Assembly: GCA_021777105.1 (NCBI GenBank)
Contig: JAIQZQ010000001.1
Location: 1 to 49,066 of the forward strand
Direction of reading: 5' to 3'
Length of the DNA stretch: 49,066 nucleotides
From: Candidatus Anammoxibacter sp.
Lineage (GTDB): Bacteria > Planctomycetota > Brocadiia > Brocadiales > Anammoxibacteraceae
Shown: positions 9,807 through 17,499 of the stretch, one piece after another
How the letters are laid out: each line of letters opens with the position of its first letter
How positions within the stretch are numbered: position 1 is the stretch's first letter
Program-made: the position numbers and the translations under genes
Notes under the pieces: model-generated
The model's database searches: none
Told to the model about the DNA's origin: nothing
Seen by the model: the letters and a program-made list of their open reading frames with translations, nothing else

Positions 9807-9879
9807 GTCCAGGTAGAAGCAGCGATTGCTCGCCGCTCCCCCCACAGACCCGGACTTGAAGATTTCCCTCATCCGGTTC
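9807..9879 (-). ncRNA. Group II intron domains V and VI
   Basis: Domain V is 34 nt, starting GAACCGGATGAGGGAAATC and ending AAGTCCGGGTCT, with the expected GAAA-type tetraloop and long stem. Domain VI follows: GAGCGGCGA (arm), GCAA (loop), TCGCTGCTTC (arm), then TACC with the unpaired A expected to be the branch point. The usual AGC triad at the domain V base reads AAC here and its partner strand reads GGGTC rather than GGTTC. This may be a lineage variant or a damaging change. Confidence 0.75.
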
Positions 9880-9959
9880 CTCAGTTCTCTTCCTTTTTAC
9901 CAAAAGAGAAACCAATCAGGCACGACCCCAATTGGCGTATAACTTTGCTGTCCAAGCAT

Positions 9960-11261
9960 TCAGATATTGTGAACTATTCTTGGCAATGGAAACGGATAAC
10001 TCTTCTTAAGGTCTTCAAATACTACCTTTCCCTTATGGCTGCGTTGGCTAAGCCAGCGTCGCCATGACTTCTCGGCATATTCAAACACTGCCTCAAGAAC
10101 TTTATAGTTACTCCTAACTCCAAAATACTGGTAAAATCCTCGAAGCTTTGAACAAAGAGTTTTGTGCTGTTCCTGTATTGGTTCATGCCTATTCTCTTTG
10201 CACCAGTTCCATGTCATTTTCAAAAATCGGTTCAGCCGTTTACGCGCCGTCCTTTTCTTGATTACCCAGTATCCTTTCCAGCCTTTATCCCAATAGAATG
10301 TAAAGCCTAAAAAATCGAATGTTCCATTCACTCTGCGGCCCTTTGTCTTAGCTCCTGGTTTACCAAACTTGATTAGAGCCGTTTTATCTGGATGAAGTTC
10401 CAGACCGTAACTATTGAATCGTTTCGGGATCTGTTCCTTCACAATTGCGGCGTCTGATTCAAGTTCAAAACCTATGATAAAGTCATCAGCCCAACGGATC
10501 ACAAAACATCGTCCTTTCATCTGAGGCCCTACCTCTCGGACAAGCCAACCGTCCAGAACATAATGTAGAAATATGTTACTCAGTAAAGGCGAAATTACAC
10601 CTCCCTGTGGGGTTCCATGATCTGGATACTCCACCTTTCCTTCCTCCATTACTCCGGCTTTTAGCCACTTGCCGATCAATCGAAGAATCGCGCCATCGTT
10701 CACCCTTAGTTTGATAAATTCCAATAGCTGCTTGTGATTGATATTGTCAAATAGTCCTGTTATATCTGCGTTCAATATATAGTTAATACCCTTTTTCATA
10801 CAGTTCTCACGTAACTCATGCACCGCTTGATGTTGGCTGTGTCCTTCACGAAAGCCATGAGAAAAAGGATAAAACTTTTTCTCGTAAATCGGGCTCAGCA
10901 GCATTGCCACCGCCTTTTGGACTATTTTGTCCTCAAACGTTGGTTTGCCTATCGGACGTTTCTTGCCGTTTTCTTTCTCAATCCACACTCGCTCTACCGG
11001 TGGAGCTATATAACGCCCTTCCCTGAGCCGTTTATGAAGACCGAATAGATTCGCCTCAAGATTTTCACCATACTCATCGGCTGTTACTTTGTCGATGCCT
11101 GGCGCTCCCTTTTTGCTTATGCGTCGATGCGCTTCGTGTAGAAAACCCACATCCATCAAATGTGCAAGCGTAGTGAATACCATCTCTGGATATTGACCTG
11201 CTTGTTGTGCAATTCTTTGAAGTTTCGTTGTTACGGTTTGTGATCTCAATGTATCTCCCAT
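9960..11261 (-). CDS. Group II intron reverse transcriptase/maturase
   Basis: A 433-residue intron-encoded protein (437 if counted from a TTG at 11273). Reverse-transcriptase motifs are in order: RPIGKPTFEDKIVQ, the first catalytic Asp in LNADITGLFD (about 168-177), HGTPQGGVISPLLSN (about 219-233) and WADD (about 261-264). A maturase/thumb domain follows with LRGFYQYFGV, and the protein ends in PRIVHNI. There is no HNH endonuclease domain, so retrohoming would use a replication-fork or hairpin target. The catalytic box is WADD instead of the usual YADD, with both aspartates kept. ATG at 11261 is preferred because AAGGGA lies just upstream. The protein splices and mobilises its own intron. Confidence 0.92.
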   Translation of the reverse strand: MGDTLRSQTVTTKLQRIAQQAGQYPEMVFTTLAHLMDVGFLHEAHRRISKKGAPGIDKVTADEYGENLEANLFGLHKRLREGRYIAPPVERVWIEKENGKKRPIGKPTFEDKIVQKAVAMLLSPIYEKKFYPFSHGFREGHSQHQAVHELRENCMKKGINYILNADITGLFDNINHKQLLEFIKLRVNDGAILRLIGKWLKAGVMEEGKVEYPDHGTPQGGVISPLLSNIFLHYVLDGWLVREVGPQMKGRCFVIRWADDFIIGFELESDAAIVKEQIPKRFNSYGLELHPDKTALIKFGKPGAKTKGRRVNGTFDFLGFTFYWDKGWKGYWVIKKRTARKRLNRFLKMTWNWCKENRHEPIQEQHKTLCSKLRGFYQYFGVRSNYKVLEAVFEYAEKSWRRWLSQRSHKGKVVFEDLKKSYPFPLPRIVHNI

Positions 11262-11982
11262 AGTTCCCTTCAAAAAAACGTTATGCCCGACTTCACCTTC
11301 CCTACAGTGGGTCGCTTGGACATCACTTCCCCACCTTCCCAGCCTTGTATACTACCTACAGACTATCGGTACTATGATCCGCTAAGACTACCAAAAGCCC
11401 TTCTCATTGACCTTCGCTCTTCGCTATCGCTCAATGATACCTTGTATTTCCCCTTCTTTCTTTTGTGTTCCTCTTCAGGCTCGCACAAAGGCAGGGATTT
11501 CCTTTGCACGCCGGGATTTCTCCATTCGGAAGGTACTCCTTCTTTCCACCTTATTAAATACAAGGAAACTTTTGGTCCTCCCAAGTTTCCAAGCTACCCC
11601 TTTGAATACATGACATGGTCTAAGACCCCGGTGGTGTTCTGCGCACTTCGCCGTGTAGGTATCTCAACCTATCTTGCGTGGTTAGAACTGCTGCCTTCCA
11701 GAAAATACAACCTGTCGGCTTTCACTCTTAATACAACTAAGAGCTATCCAAATGACCACAACTTTACATTTTTCGGGGCTCAATACAGACCCTGTATCCT
11801 TGATCCATCTAGCTTCGCACTTCCCTCATGGGTTTTGCACGTAGATTTCACTACTAACCTGTCGGCTAGACTTTAGTTAGCCTGGACTTTCACGCTATTT
11901 TCCGCGAGATCACCTGGTGGGTAACAATATCGAATTTCATAAGCTTTCACTTAGTCCCAACGACTTGGATTTAGCTTGGCAC

Positions 11983-12346
11983 GAGTATATCATTGTTAGA
12001 TTCGACTTGTCTTAACTCAAAAAGTAGCATATTATATGAAAAATAATACTTTTTAGTTAATTATGGGCATAATCAGTTGAATACAACTGTTACTAAAAAT
12101 AGTCAAACCGTGTTCCTTCTGCGTAAAAAAAAAATAATCTGACGGAAGGGGCGCAACTGACATGGATTGATACATGGGAGCTTTTCAAGGTAATCCCTGT
12201 TCCAAAAAATATAATAAATCGTTGCGTGGCTGCGCAATTGGCGAGAATTTAACAGAAAAATTTCTCAACTCATGAAAACATAATTTAGAAATTGATGAAC
12301 TTATTAAAGACCGAAATTTTGTTGAGAATAAAAAGGGAGATAACAA
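11983..12346. other. Spacer between intron and lipoprotein gene, possible gene remnant
   Basis: The 5' exon side of the intron, followed by AT-rich DNA. From about 12136 a short open stretch encodes LTEGAQLTWIDTWELFKVIP and ends at a stop near 12251. A second frame ends in DELIKDRNFVENKKGDNK, and its TGA overlaps the ATG of the lipoprotein gene. These look like pieces of a decayed upstream gene. I do not recognise the family. Confidence 0.35.
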
Positions 12347-13024
12347 ATGAAAACAGAGAATGGTTGTAAAATCTTTATAGGGACGCTAATTATGGTCTGC
12401 CTCTTTTTTTCAGGTTGTGATATTAAAATTAAACGAGAGACAATTCAAAAAGCGCTGGCGAAAAAGTTCCCCTTTGAAAAAGATATCCCATTAGAGGAGA
12501 TTGGCTTAGATCAGGTTGGCGTAATCAAATGCCGCCTGAAGAGACCTGAAGTTATACTTGAAAACGGCACGGATAAGATTGGTGGAAAAATCTGGGTGGA
12601 AGCGTATTTAAATCTTGCGTTGGATCAAAAGATTAAACCTATAAAAGAGATATTAAATTTATTAAAACTGGATTTAAAAATTGATTCGATCAGCGAGCCA
12701 ATAAATTTATTAAACAGGGATTTTGCATTTAAATCCAAGGTGGATTATAACAGAGAAAATCACTCATTTCATCTATCTAAGCCGGATATAGTTGGCCTGG
12801 ACGAAGCCGGCTTTTTAAATAGCATACCTTTGATAGAAAAACACAGAAAAAAGGCATTACTAAAAGTTAAAGAGCTTATTTGGAAAAAAATATATGAAAT
12901 CCCTGTTTATAAAATCAAAAAAGATTCTTTTAAAAAAAGAATGCTGCGAGAACGTTTAGATAAGATAAAGGTAGAAAAAGAGAATATTGTTATAACGTTT
13001 TCGAAAAAGAAAAAGAAAGATTAA
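12347..13024 (+). CDS. DUF1439/YceB-like lipoprotein
   Basis: 225 residues with a lipoprotein signal peptide: a hydrophobic stretch and lipobox FFSGC with Cys24 as the lipidation site, so the mature protein is anchored in a membrane and faces the periplasm. The mature part resembles E. coli YceB (DUF1439). TIQKALAKKFPFEKDI near the start matches the EINQSLAK...F.KDI pattern, and the C-terminal IKVEKENIVITF matches the IEVKPGEIVIPF end. The fold is a lipid-binding-like beta sheet of unknown function. It is longer than YceB (186 residues) and ends in a lysine-rich tail. The ribosome site is GGGAGA. No operon partner follows within 200 bases. Confidence 0.7.
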   Translation: MKTENGCKIFIGTLIMVCLFFSGCDIKIKRETIQKALAKKFPFEKDIPLEEIGLDQVGVIKCRLKRPEVILENGTDKIGGKIWVEAYLNLALDQKIKPIKEILNLLKLDLKIDSISEPINLLNRDFAFKSKVDYNRENHSFHLSKPDIVGLDEAGFLNSIPLIEKHRKKALLKVKELIWKKIYEIPVYKIKKDSFKKRMLRERLDKIKVEKENIVITFSKKKKKD

Positions 13025-13087
13025 CCTGGTAGATTTAAGTGTTAACGCGGCATGCTTCTTGCTTTTACTCTTTTATTAGTGAATATT

Positions 13088-13200
13088 TGTGGTTAATTGC
13101 TTTTTGCTTTAATCTGTGTAAATCCGTGTAATCCGTGCAATCCGTGTTCTATGCTTTTCGCTTTTAAATTAGCGTAGATAAGTGAAAATTAGTGGTTTAG
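13088..13200 (+). repeat. Dispersed degenerate intergenic repeat, copy 1
   Basis: Contains three near-tandem 10-mers (AAATCCGTGT, AATCCGTGCA, AATCCGTGTT) and then CTATGCTTTTCGCTTTTAAA and AAGTGAAAATTAGTGGTTT. The reverse complement of the same series, in the same relative order, occurs at 45864-46000. Non-coding, with no ribosome site or frame. Smaller related pieces lie at 16484-16521 and 9354-9405. Confidence 0.75.
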
Positions 13201-13236
13201 ACGCTTTTGCTTTTTACTTACTCTTCATAATCAAAT

Positions 13237-14055
13237 ATGGAAATAAAATACCTATGCTCAATGTGGGGAATGGATCAACCCACATTGGAAGCCAACCTTA
13301 ATCTAATTAAAAACGCTGGTTTTGACGGAACGGAGATGCAGGTTCCAGCCGGCAAACAGGAACAGGGCAAGTTAAAAGGCCTGCTTAATGAAACCAATCT
13401 CGATTTAATTGCCCAGGTCAGGGCCGAAGGCAAAACCGCAGACGAGCAGATAGATTCTTTTAAAAAAGAGTTAGATAAAACTTTACCATTTAACCCCCTG
13501 CTTGTAAATGCGCATTGCGGTAAAGACTATTGGCCCCTATCTGAAAATTTAAAAGTCATTGCCGCCGCGCAAACATTTGCAGACAAAGTTGGAATAAAAA
13601 TAACCCATGAAACTCATCGCGCCAGGGCAACTTTCTGCGCGCCAACCACAATGGACATTATTGGCGCATTGCCGGGCATAAGGTTTACCGCGGATTTCTC
13701 CCATTGGTGTTGCGTCCACAACACACTGCTTGAGGATCAACCGAAATCCGTTAACCGCCTTATTGAAAAAACAGATTATATTCACGCCCGCGTCGGCAGC
13801 GCCGTCACCCCGCAGGTAACAGATCCAAGGGCTCCGGAGTGGAGAGCAGAGGTAGAGACCCATGTTCAATGGTGGGAAAAAATCGCAAAACTACGCAAAG
13901 CCGGCAATACAGACGTTTTGCCAATATGCTCCGAATTCGGCCCCCCAAACTATATGGCAACCATCCCATATACAAGAGAACCTGTAGCCAATTTGTGGGA
14001 GATAAACTGTTATATGAAAGATATGCTTTCAGACAAACTAAAGGGCTGTGCCTAA
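13237..14055 (+). CDS. TIM-barrel sugar isomerase/epimerase-like protein
   Basis: 272 residues of the xylose-isomerase-like TIM-barrel superfamily (AP endonuclease family 2 fold). The barrel strands carry likely metal ligands: Glu in THETHRAR (about 127), Asp in TADFSHW (about 153), His in DYIHARVG (about 183) and Glu in CSEFGPP (about 230). These enzymes isomerise or epimerise sugars or related hydroxy acids in the cytoplasm. The exact substrate cannot be named. The start is the first ATG; no strong ribosome site is seen. Its 3' end overlaps the convergent ATPase gene by 18 bases, so the two transcripts are antisense at their ends. It has no pathway neighbours. Confidence 0.82.
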   Translation: MEIKYLCSMWGMDQPTLEANLNLIKNAGFDGTEMQVPAGKQEQGKLKGLLNETNLDLIAQVRAEGKTADEQIDSFKKELDKTLPFNPLLVNAHCGKDYWPLSENLKVIAAAQTFADKVGIKITHETHRARATFCAPTTMDIIGALPGIRFTADFSHWCCVHNTLLEDQPKSVNRLIEKTDYIHARVGSAVTPQVTDPRAPEWRAEVETHVQWWEKIAKLRKAGNTDVLPICSEFGPPNYMATIPYTREPVANLWEINCYMKDMLSDKLKGCA

Positions 14056-15363
14056 ATATGGAAAAAGATGCACGGCGTATAATGGGTAGTTGAATATGTT
14101 TTGATCTTTCCTGAAATTCATTAAAGTTGCGCGAGATAAGATATTATTTTTATACTTCTCACCGTATATTTTCAGGCTTTTCTTTTTCCTGCTAACGCCG
14201 GCTTTTACTTCCAAAGGCAATATCTCATCGTTATGCGCAACGATAAAATCTACTTCAGCCGTGTTGTTGCTTGACCAATAATACAACTCTTTACAGCCTG
14301 ACGCCATTAATTGTTGCGCTACATAGTTTTCCGTAAAAGCCCCGCAATACTCCGAAAACAGATTATTGCCCTTAACTACCGTCTTTTGAGACAATTCCAG
14401 CATTGCGCAAAGCAAGCCCGTATCCAAAATAAATAGCTTAAAAACATTATCTTCTTTATATCCGCTTAACAGCAGTTTTGCAGTTTTCAAATTATAACAT
14501 TTGTAAACAAGGCCAGCGTCAATAAGCCATTGTATAGAATCATTGTAATCCCTTGCGCGCGCATTTTTTGATATTTCAGAAAACTTGAATTTTTTCCTCT
14601 CTTTTGCCAGTTGATCAGGTATAGCTTGCCAGGAGCCGGTTATCTTTATAGCTTCAGATTTGGCCGCATGTTTTGCAAAATCCATTTCATAAGCCGTCAA
14701 TATCTCTTCCTGTGTTTTGCGAACTTTTTTCAGATCACGATAATTTTTATATTGAAGCACAACTTCAGGCATGCCGCCGATAAAATAATACATCTTAAGG
14801 TTATCAATCAAATCTTTATGAAAGCTTCCCTCAATATGATCAAACGATGCCTTATTATCTAAAAAGTTACGAAGTCCGCTTTTTCCAACCGCTTCAAGAT
14901 ATTCACCAAAAGAGAGAGGGAAAAGATTCAAAAAATTTACTTTGCCTACTGGAAATGGAGTTGACACTCCAAGCTTAAGTCCTAATAACGATCCGGCTGC
15001 AATAATATGGTATTGATTCTCTTTCTCATTAAAATACTTTAAACTTTTTAAAGCTTCAGGAGCATTTTGAATTTCGTCAAAAATAATAAGACTCTTTTCA
15101 GGAAAAAGCTGAGTTTCAAGGTATATGCAGAGTTTTTCTATAATCTTTTTGGGTTGAATACGCCCAGTAAAGGAGTCATTAAGGCTCGGATCCTCGTCAA
15201 AATTAAGATATCCAATATTTGAATACTCCTTTTTGCCGAATTCCTTCAGTAAATGGGTTTTGCCTACCTGCCTTGCGCCTTTAAGTATTAGAGGTTTGCG
15301 ATCAGAAGACCCTTTCCATTCAATCAGTTTTTTATATGCATCACGTTTCATCATAAATATCAT
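14038..15363 (-). CDS. AAA ATPase with DUF4143 domain
   Basis: A 441-residue ATPase of the AAA_14/DUF4143 family. Walker A is GARQVGKT (29-36) and Walker B is LIIFDEIQNAP (about 92-102). The C-terminal DUF4143 part has a restriction-endonuclease-like pattern: E in FTENYVAQQL, AEVDFIV and LEVKAG near 370-400. Such proteins are common accessory genes in many bacteria and archaea, and their cellular role is unsettled. Possible starts are ATG at 15363, 15354 and 15351, none with a clear Shine-Dalgarno. Directly upstream is a four-unit 32-bp repeat. A second, divergent member lies at 46298-47521. Confidence 0.9.
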   Translation of the reverse strand: MIFMMKRDAYKKLIEWKGSSDRKPLILKGARQVGKTHLLKEFGKKEYSNIGYLNFDEDPSLNDSFTGRIQPKKIIEKLCIYLETQLFPEKSLIIFDEIQNAPEALKSLKYFNEKENQYHIIAAGSLLGLKLGVSTPFPVGKVNFLNLFPLSFGEYLEAVGKSGLRNFLDNKASFDHIEGSFHKDLIDNLKMYYFIGGMPEVVLQYKNYRDLKKVRKTQEEILTAYEMDFAKHAAKSEAIKITGSWQAIPDQLAKERKKFKFSEISKNARARDYNDSIQWLIDAGLVYKCYNLKTAKLLLSGYKEDNVFKLFILDTGLLCAMLELSQKTVVKGNNLFSEYCGAFTENYVAQQLMASGCKELYYWSSNNTAEVDFIVAHNDEILPLEVKAGVSRKKKSLKIYGEKYKNNILSRATLMNFRKDQNIFNYPLYAVHLFPYLGTAL

Positions 15364-15374
15364 TTTTTATCAAA

Positions 15375-15482
15375 AAGGTGAAAAAAAGCAAAGCTTATCT
15401 ATGATAAACGTGATATTTCTAGGGATTTACCTATAGATAACGTGATATTTTTTGATATTTTCCTACCAAAAACGTGAAATCA
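15375..15482 (-). promoter_or_regulatory. Four-unit 32-bp operator-like direct repeat upstream of the ATPase gene
   Basis: The core AACGTGATATTT (plus strand) starts at 15407 and 15439. Diverged copies AACGTGAAATCA at 15471 and AAGGTGAAAAAA at 15375 keep exactly the same 32-base period. CTAT or CTAC precedes three of the cores by 4-5 bases. Thirty-two bases is close to three DNA turns, so a protein bound to each core would sit on the same face. The array begins 12 bases upstream of the first start codon, so it covers the leader and probably the promoter. I infer an autoregulatory site; the binding protein is unknown. Confidence 0.65.
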
Positions 15483-15898
15483 AAAGTTGAGTTGTTACAA
15501 ATTTATCATCCCTGCATGATTTTATCTGAAATACGATAGCACGCCGGGCATGACAAACTCAAAACGTTTTTACTCAATATTAACTGTTGATCATCCGTTT
15601 TACCATTGGCGATAGCGGTAAAATCAATAAATTCGTGGCAAAAAATTTGAACTCGAAAGAGAAACAACTAACAGCCTCCCATCTAATATCATTGACAGCG
15701 CCACTTACAACATTCATTTAAGTAGTTCTAAAATATTCTTAATTCTCCTAGTTACGCAATAATAAAGTTTGCTTAAGGCTCAGTTAACAGCTTCTGTTTT
15801 GATATCGTAAGGTCTTACCTTAATCTTTAAAAGCCGATTACAAATATTGCTGCTTTTTACTCAAAATATTAACGTCCCTCTCATCCTGATTGTTTACT

Positions 15899-16231
15899 CT
15901 ATTCAATTGTTACAGAAAACGCATCTTCGCCAAAACTATCGAATGTTGTTACATTTACCGTATGTTTTTTACTATCAGCAGTGATTGGTTTTTCTTGTAT
16001 TTTTGTATCATATATAGCTCAGTGGTTAAGATAATTGTTTCTTTGTTGGTAGATTTTAGCCTATCTATACTAAATCCCAAATCAAGGTATATGCCCGAAA
16101 CGGAAATTGGCACTAATGGCGTTAATTTCTTCCTACCCATCCTTATATTCGATTTCAAGATAAGAGACTTTAATTTCTAAGGCTTTTAAAATAAAATCTA
16201 GAAGAGGAGTAGTTTTATTAGAAGTCTCCAT
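15899..16231 (-). pseudogene. Shattered gene of about 105 codons, family unknown
   Basis: On the minus strand from ATG 16231 one frame encodes METSNKTTPLLDFILKALEI and KVSYLEIEYKDG, then meets a stop. The next frame continues with GIYLDLGFSIDRLKSTNKET and IILTTELY. A third continues with DTKIQEKPITADSKKHTVNV and TTFDSFGEDAFSVTIE before a stop at 15901. Each piece has protein-like composition, and together they would make one small alpha/beta protein. At least two frameshifts are needed. I do not recognise the family. Confidence that this is decayed coding DNA is moderate. Confidence 0.55.
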
Positions 16232-17240
16232 TTTTAATATTATCTGGAAGTAGTTCAAAAAACTTGCAGGAACTTAAAACTTCCCTTTAGATAAACCGAA
16301 ATGACGTTGTTTTACAGAAAGTTTCCAGCTCTGTTTCTCTTGATTTAAACCAAAACGCCGGCAATGGATTAAATCGTAAATTTCTAAAAGTTTATCTTTT
16401 TGGATTTATTTGATTCTCTCAATAATCTAAGTTTTTAATATCATCATTGTTGAATAACCCGAATAAACAAAAAATAAGGAAAACAAAAGCGAATTAACCA
16501 CAAATCATCACAAATCGCCACCTATTAAAAAAACAAAAAAAAGCTAAAGCTAGTTAAAGATATTTGAAATTTAAAAAAAATAGCGATCCCATAACATATT
16601 GATACTCAAATTGAGCGATTCTTATCACCTTCCCATGACCCCTTCCATCAAAGGAGAAGAAATAAACGGTATATTTTTATTAAAAGACATCACCCAATAG
16701 TTGAAACTTTGTACGAGTGAGATTAGAACCAAAACAAGTTTAAAAAACTAAATACACCTCCCCTTAGTGGGAATGGTTAGGGGAGGGGGTATCTAAAATT
16801 GTTCAATTTTGACGATATAAAACACTTTAAAAAATATCTGAGAGATAAATCCTTAGAATAAAGGCGTAAGAATCTAAAACTAAAGTAAAATCAATGTTTA
16901 AAGTTAAAATCTGAAGCAGTCTTGCAGATTGCTTTAAATGTTTCGTAGAATTATAGGCGTTATTAATAACGGGAGATATTGCGAGTGTTCATATGGTTTG
17001 GTTTAAACGTGTGGAGATCAAATACAAGGAGGCTAAGAATAAATAATGCGTTAATATTCTTAATTAATGTGGTTTCGCAAAATTGAAATGGCATTCTTAA
17101 AGGTTGATAATGGCGCGAGTAAGCTTCTATATTACAACAAGGCGTAAACCTGTTTTAAAGGAATTTTCCTAAGTAATCGGAGTGTTAGAGTCTTGAAACT
17201 GTGATATTAATAGATATGGTTTATTAAATTAACTCTAAGA

Positions 17241-17271
17241 TTTAACATCAACATAGTTGATGTGCTCCATA
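17241..17271. repeat. Hairpin repeat, single copy
   Basis: ACATCAAC (17245-17252), loop ATA, GTTGATGT (17256-17263), then GCTCCAT. It is the same unit as the right half of 8802-8875, with an identical stem and a different loop, and GGAG (as CTCC) at the same distance from the stem. It is not close to a gene end. Confidence 0.7.
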
Positions 17272-17460
17272 TAAACTAAAGCTTTATAATGTTTAAGATA
17301 ATTAAAATATCTTGGATTGGAATTATTATTAAATATATAAGGAGATTTGTTGAGAAATACAAAGAGGGTTATTAACCATAAAACATTTTCAGAAGGTTTC
17401 TGCAAAGTTAAAAATCTTAATTTTTATTTATAAAGAAACATTTCTGAAATGAAATATGAT

Positions 17461-17499
17461 TACCATAATAAATAAGTTTTGAGCTTATTTATTATGGTA
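17461..17499 (-). terminator. Hairpin at the end of the nuo operon
   Basis: A perfect 16-bp stem (17461-17476 with 17484-17499) and a 7-base loop. The nuoN stop codon (17492-17494) lies inside the stem. Beyond the hairpin the minus strand is AT-rich (ATCATATTTCATTTC) but lacks a clean T-run. It is a likely transcript end or a 3' stabilising structure. Confidence 0.6.

Larger units (their letters stand above)
9807..11982 (-). mobile_element. Group II intron (retroelement)
   Basis: A complete-looking group II intron of about 2.2 kb read on the minus strand. The likely 5' end is GTGCC at 11982, close to the GTGYG consensus. A structured region of about 700 bases (domains I-III) precedes the reverse-transcriptase frame in domain IV. 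Domain V (34 nt, 9879 down to 9846) and domain VI with a bulged A (complement of 9814) follow. The 3' end is placed at about 9807, where an AC dinucleotide lies 7 bases beyond the branch A. Both boundaries are estimates. It sits in non-coding DNA and interrupts no recognisable gene. Confidence 0.85.
15483..17460. other. Gene-poor region between the ATPase array and the nuo operon end
   Basis: Nearly 2 kb with no intact gene. It holds the shattered frame at 15899-16231, a piece of dispersed repeat at 16484-16521, a CTCCCC...GGGGAG inverted repeat at about 16749-16783, and one hairpin repeat copy at 17241-17271. A 27-codon frame at about 17350-17433 has an AAGGAGA ribosome site and TTG start but no other support. 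The DNA is highly AT-rich with many stops in all frames. Confidence 0.55.

Noticed and set aside
9688..9915. Open frame on the minus strand after the reverse transcriptase
   Set aside because: It runs through intron domains V and VI and the flanking spacer, and is a chance frame.
11283..11876. 197-residue open frame antisense to the intron 5' region
   Set aside because: It overlaps the structured domains I-III of the group II intron on the opposite strand and has no protein-like motif.
15375..15482. CRISPR-like array at the 32-base repeats
   Set aside because: Units abut each other without spacers of unique sequence, similarity is restricted to a 12-base core and no cas gene is present.
17350..17433. 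Possible 27-codon gene with AAGGAGA and TTG start
   Set aside because: No promoter, no composition bias and no hydrophobic or other recognisable pattern; short frames with ribosome-site-like words are expected in AT-rich DNA.
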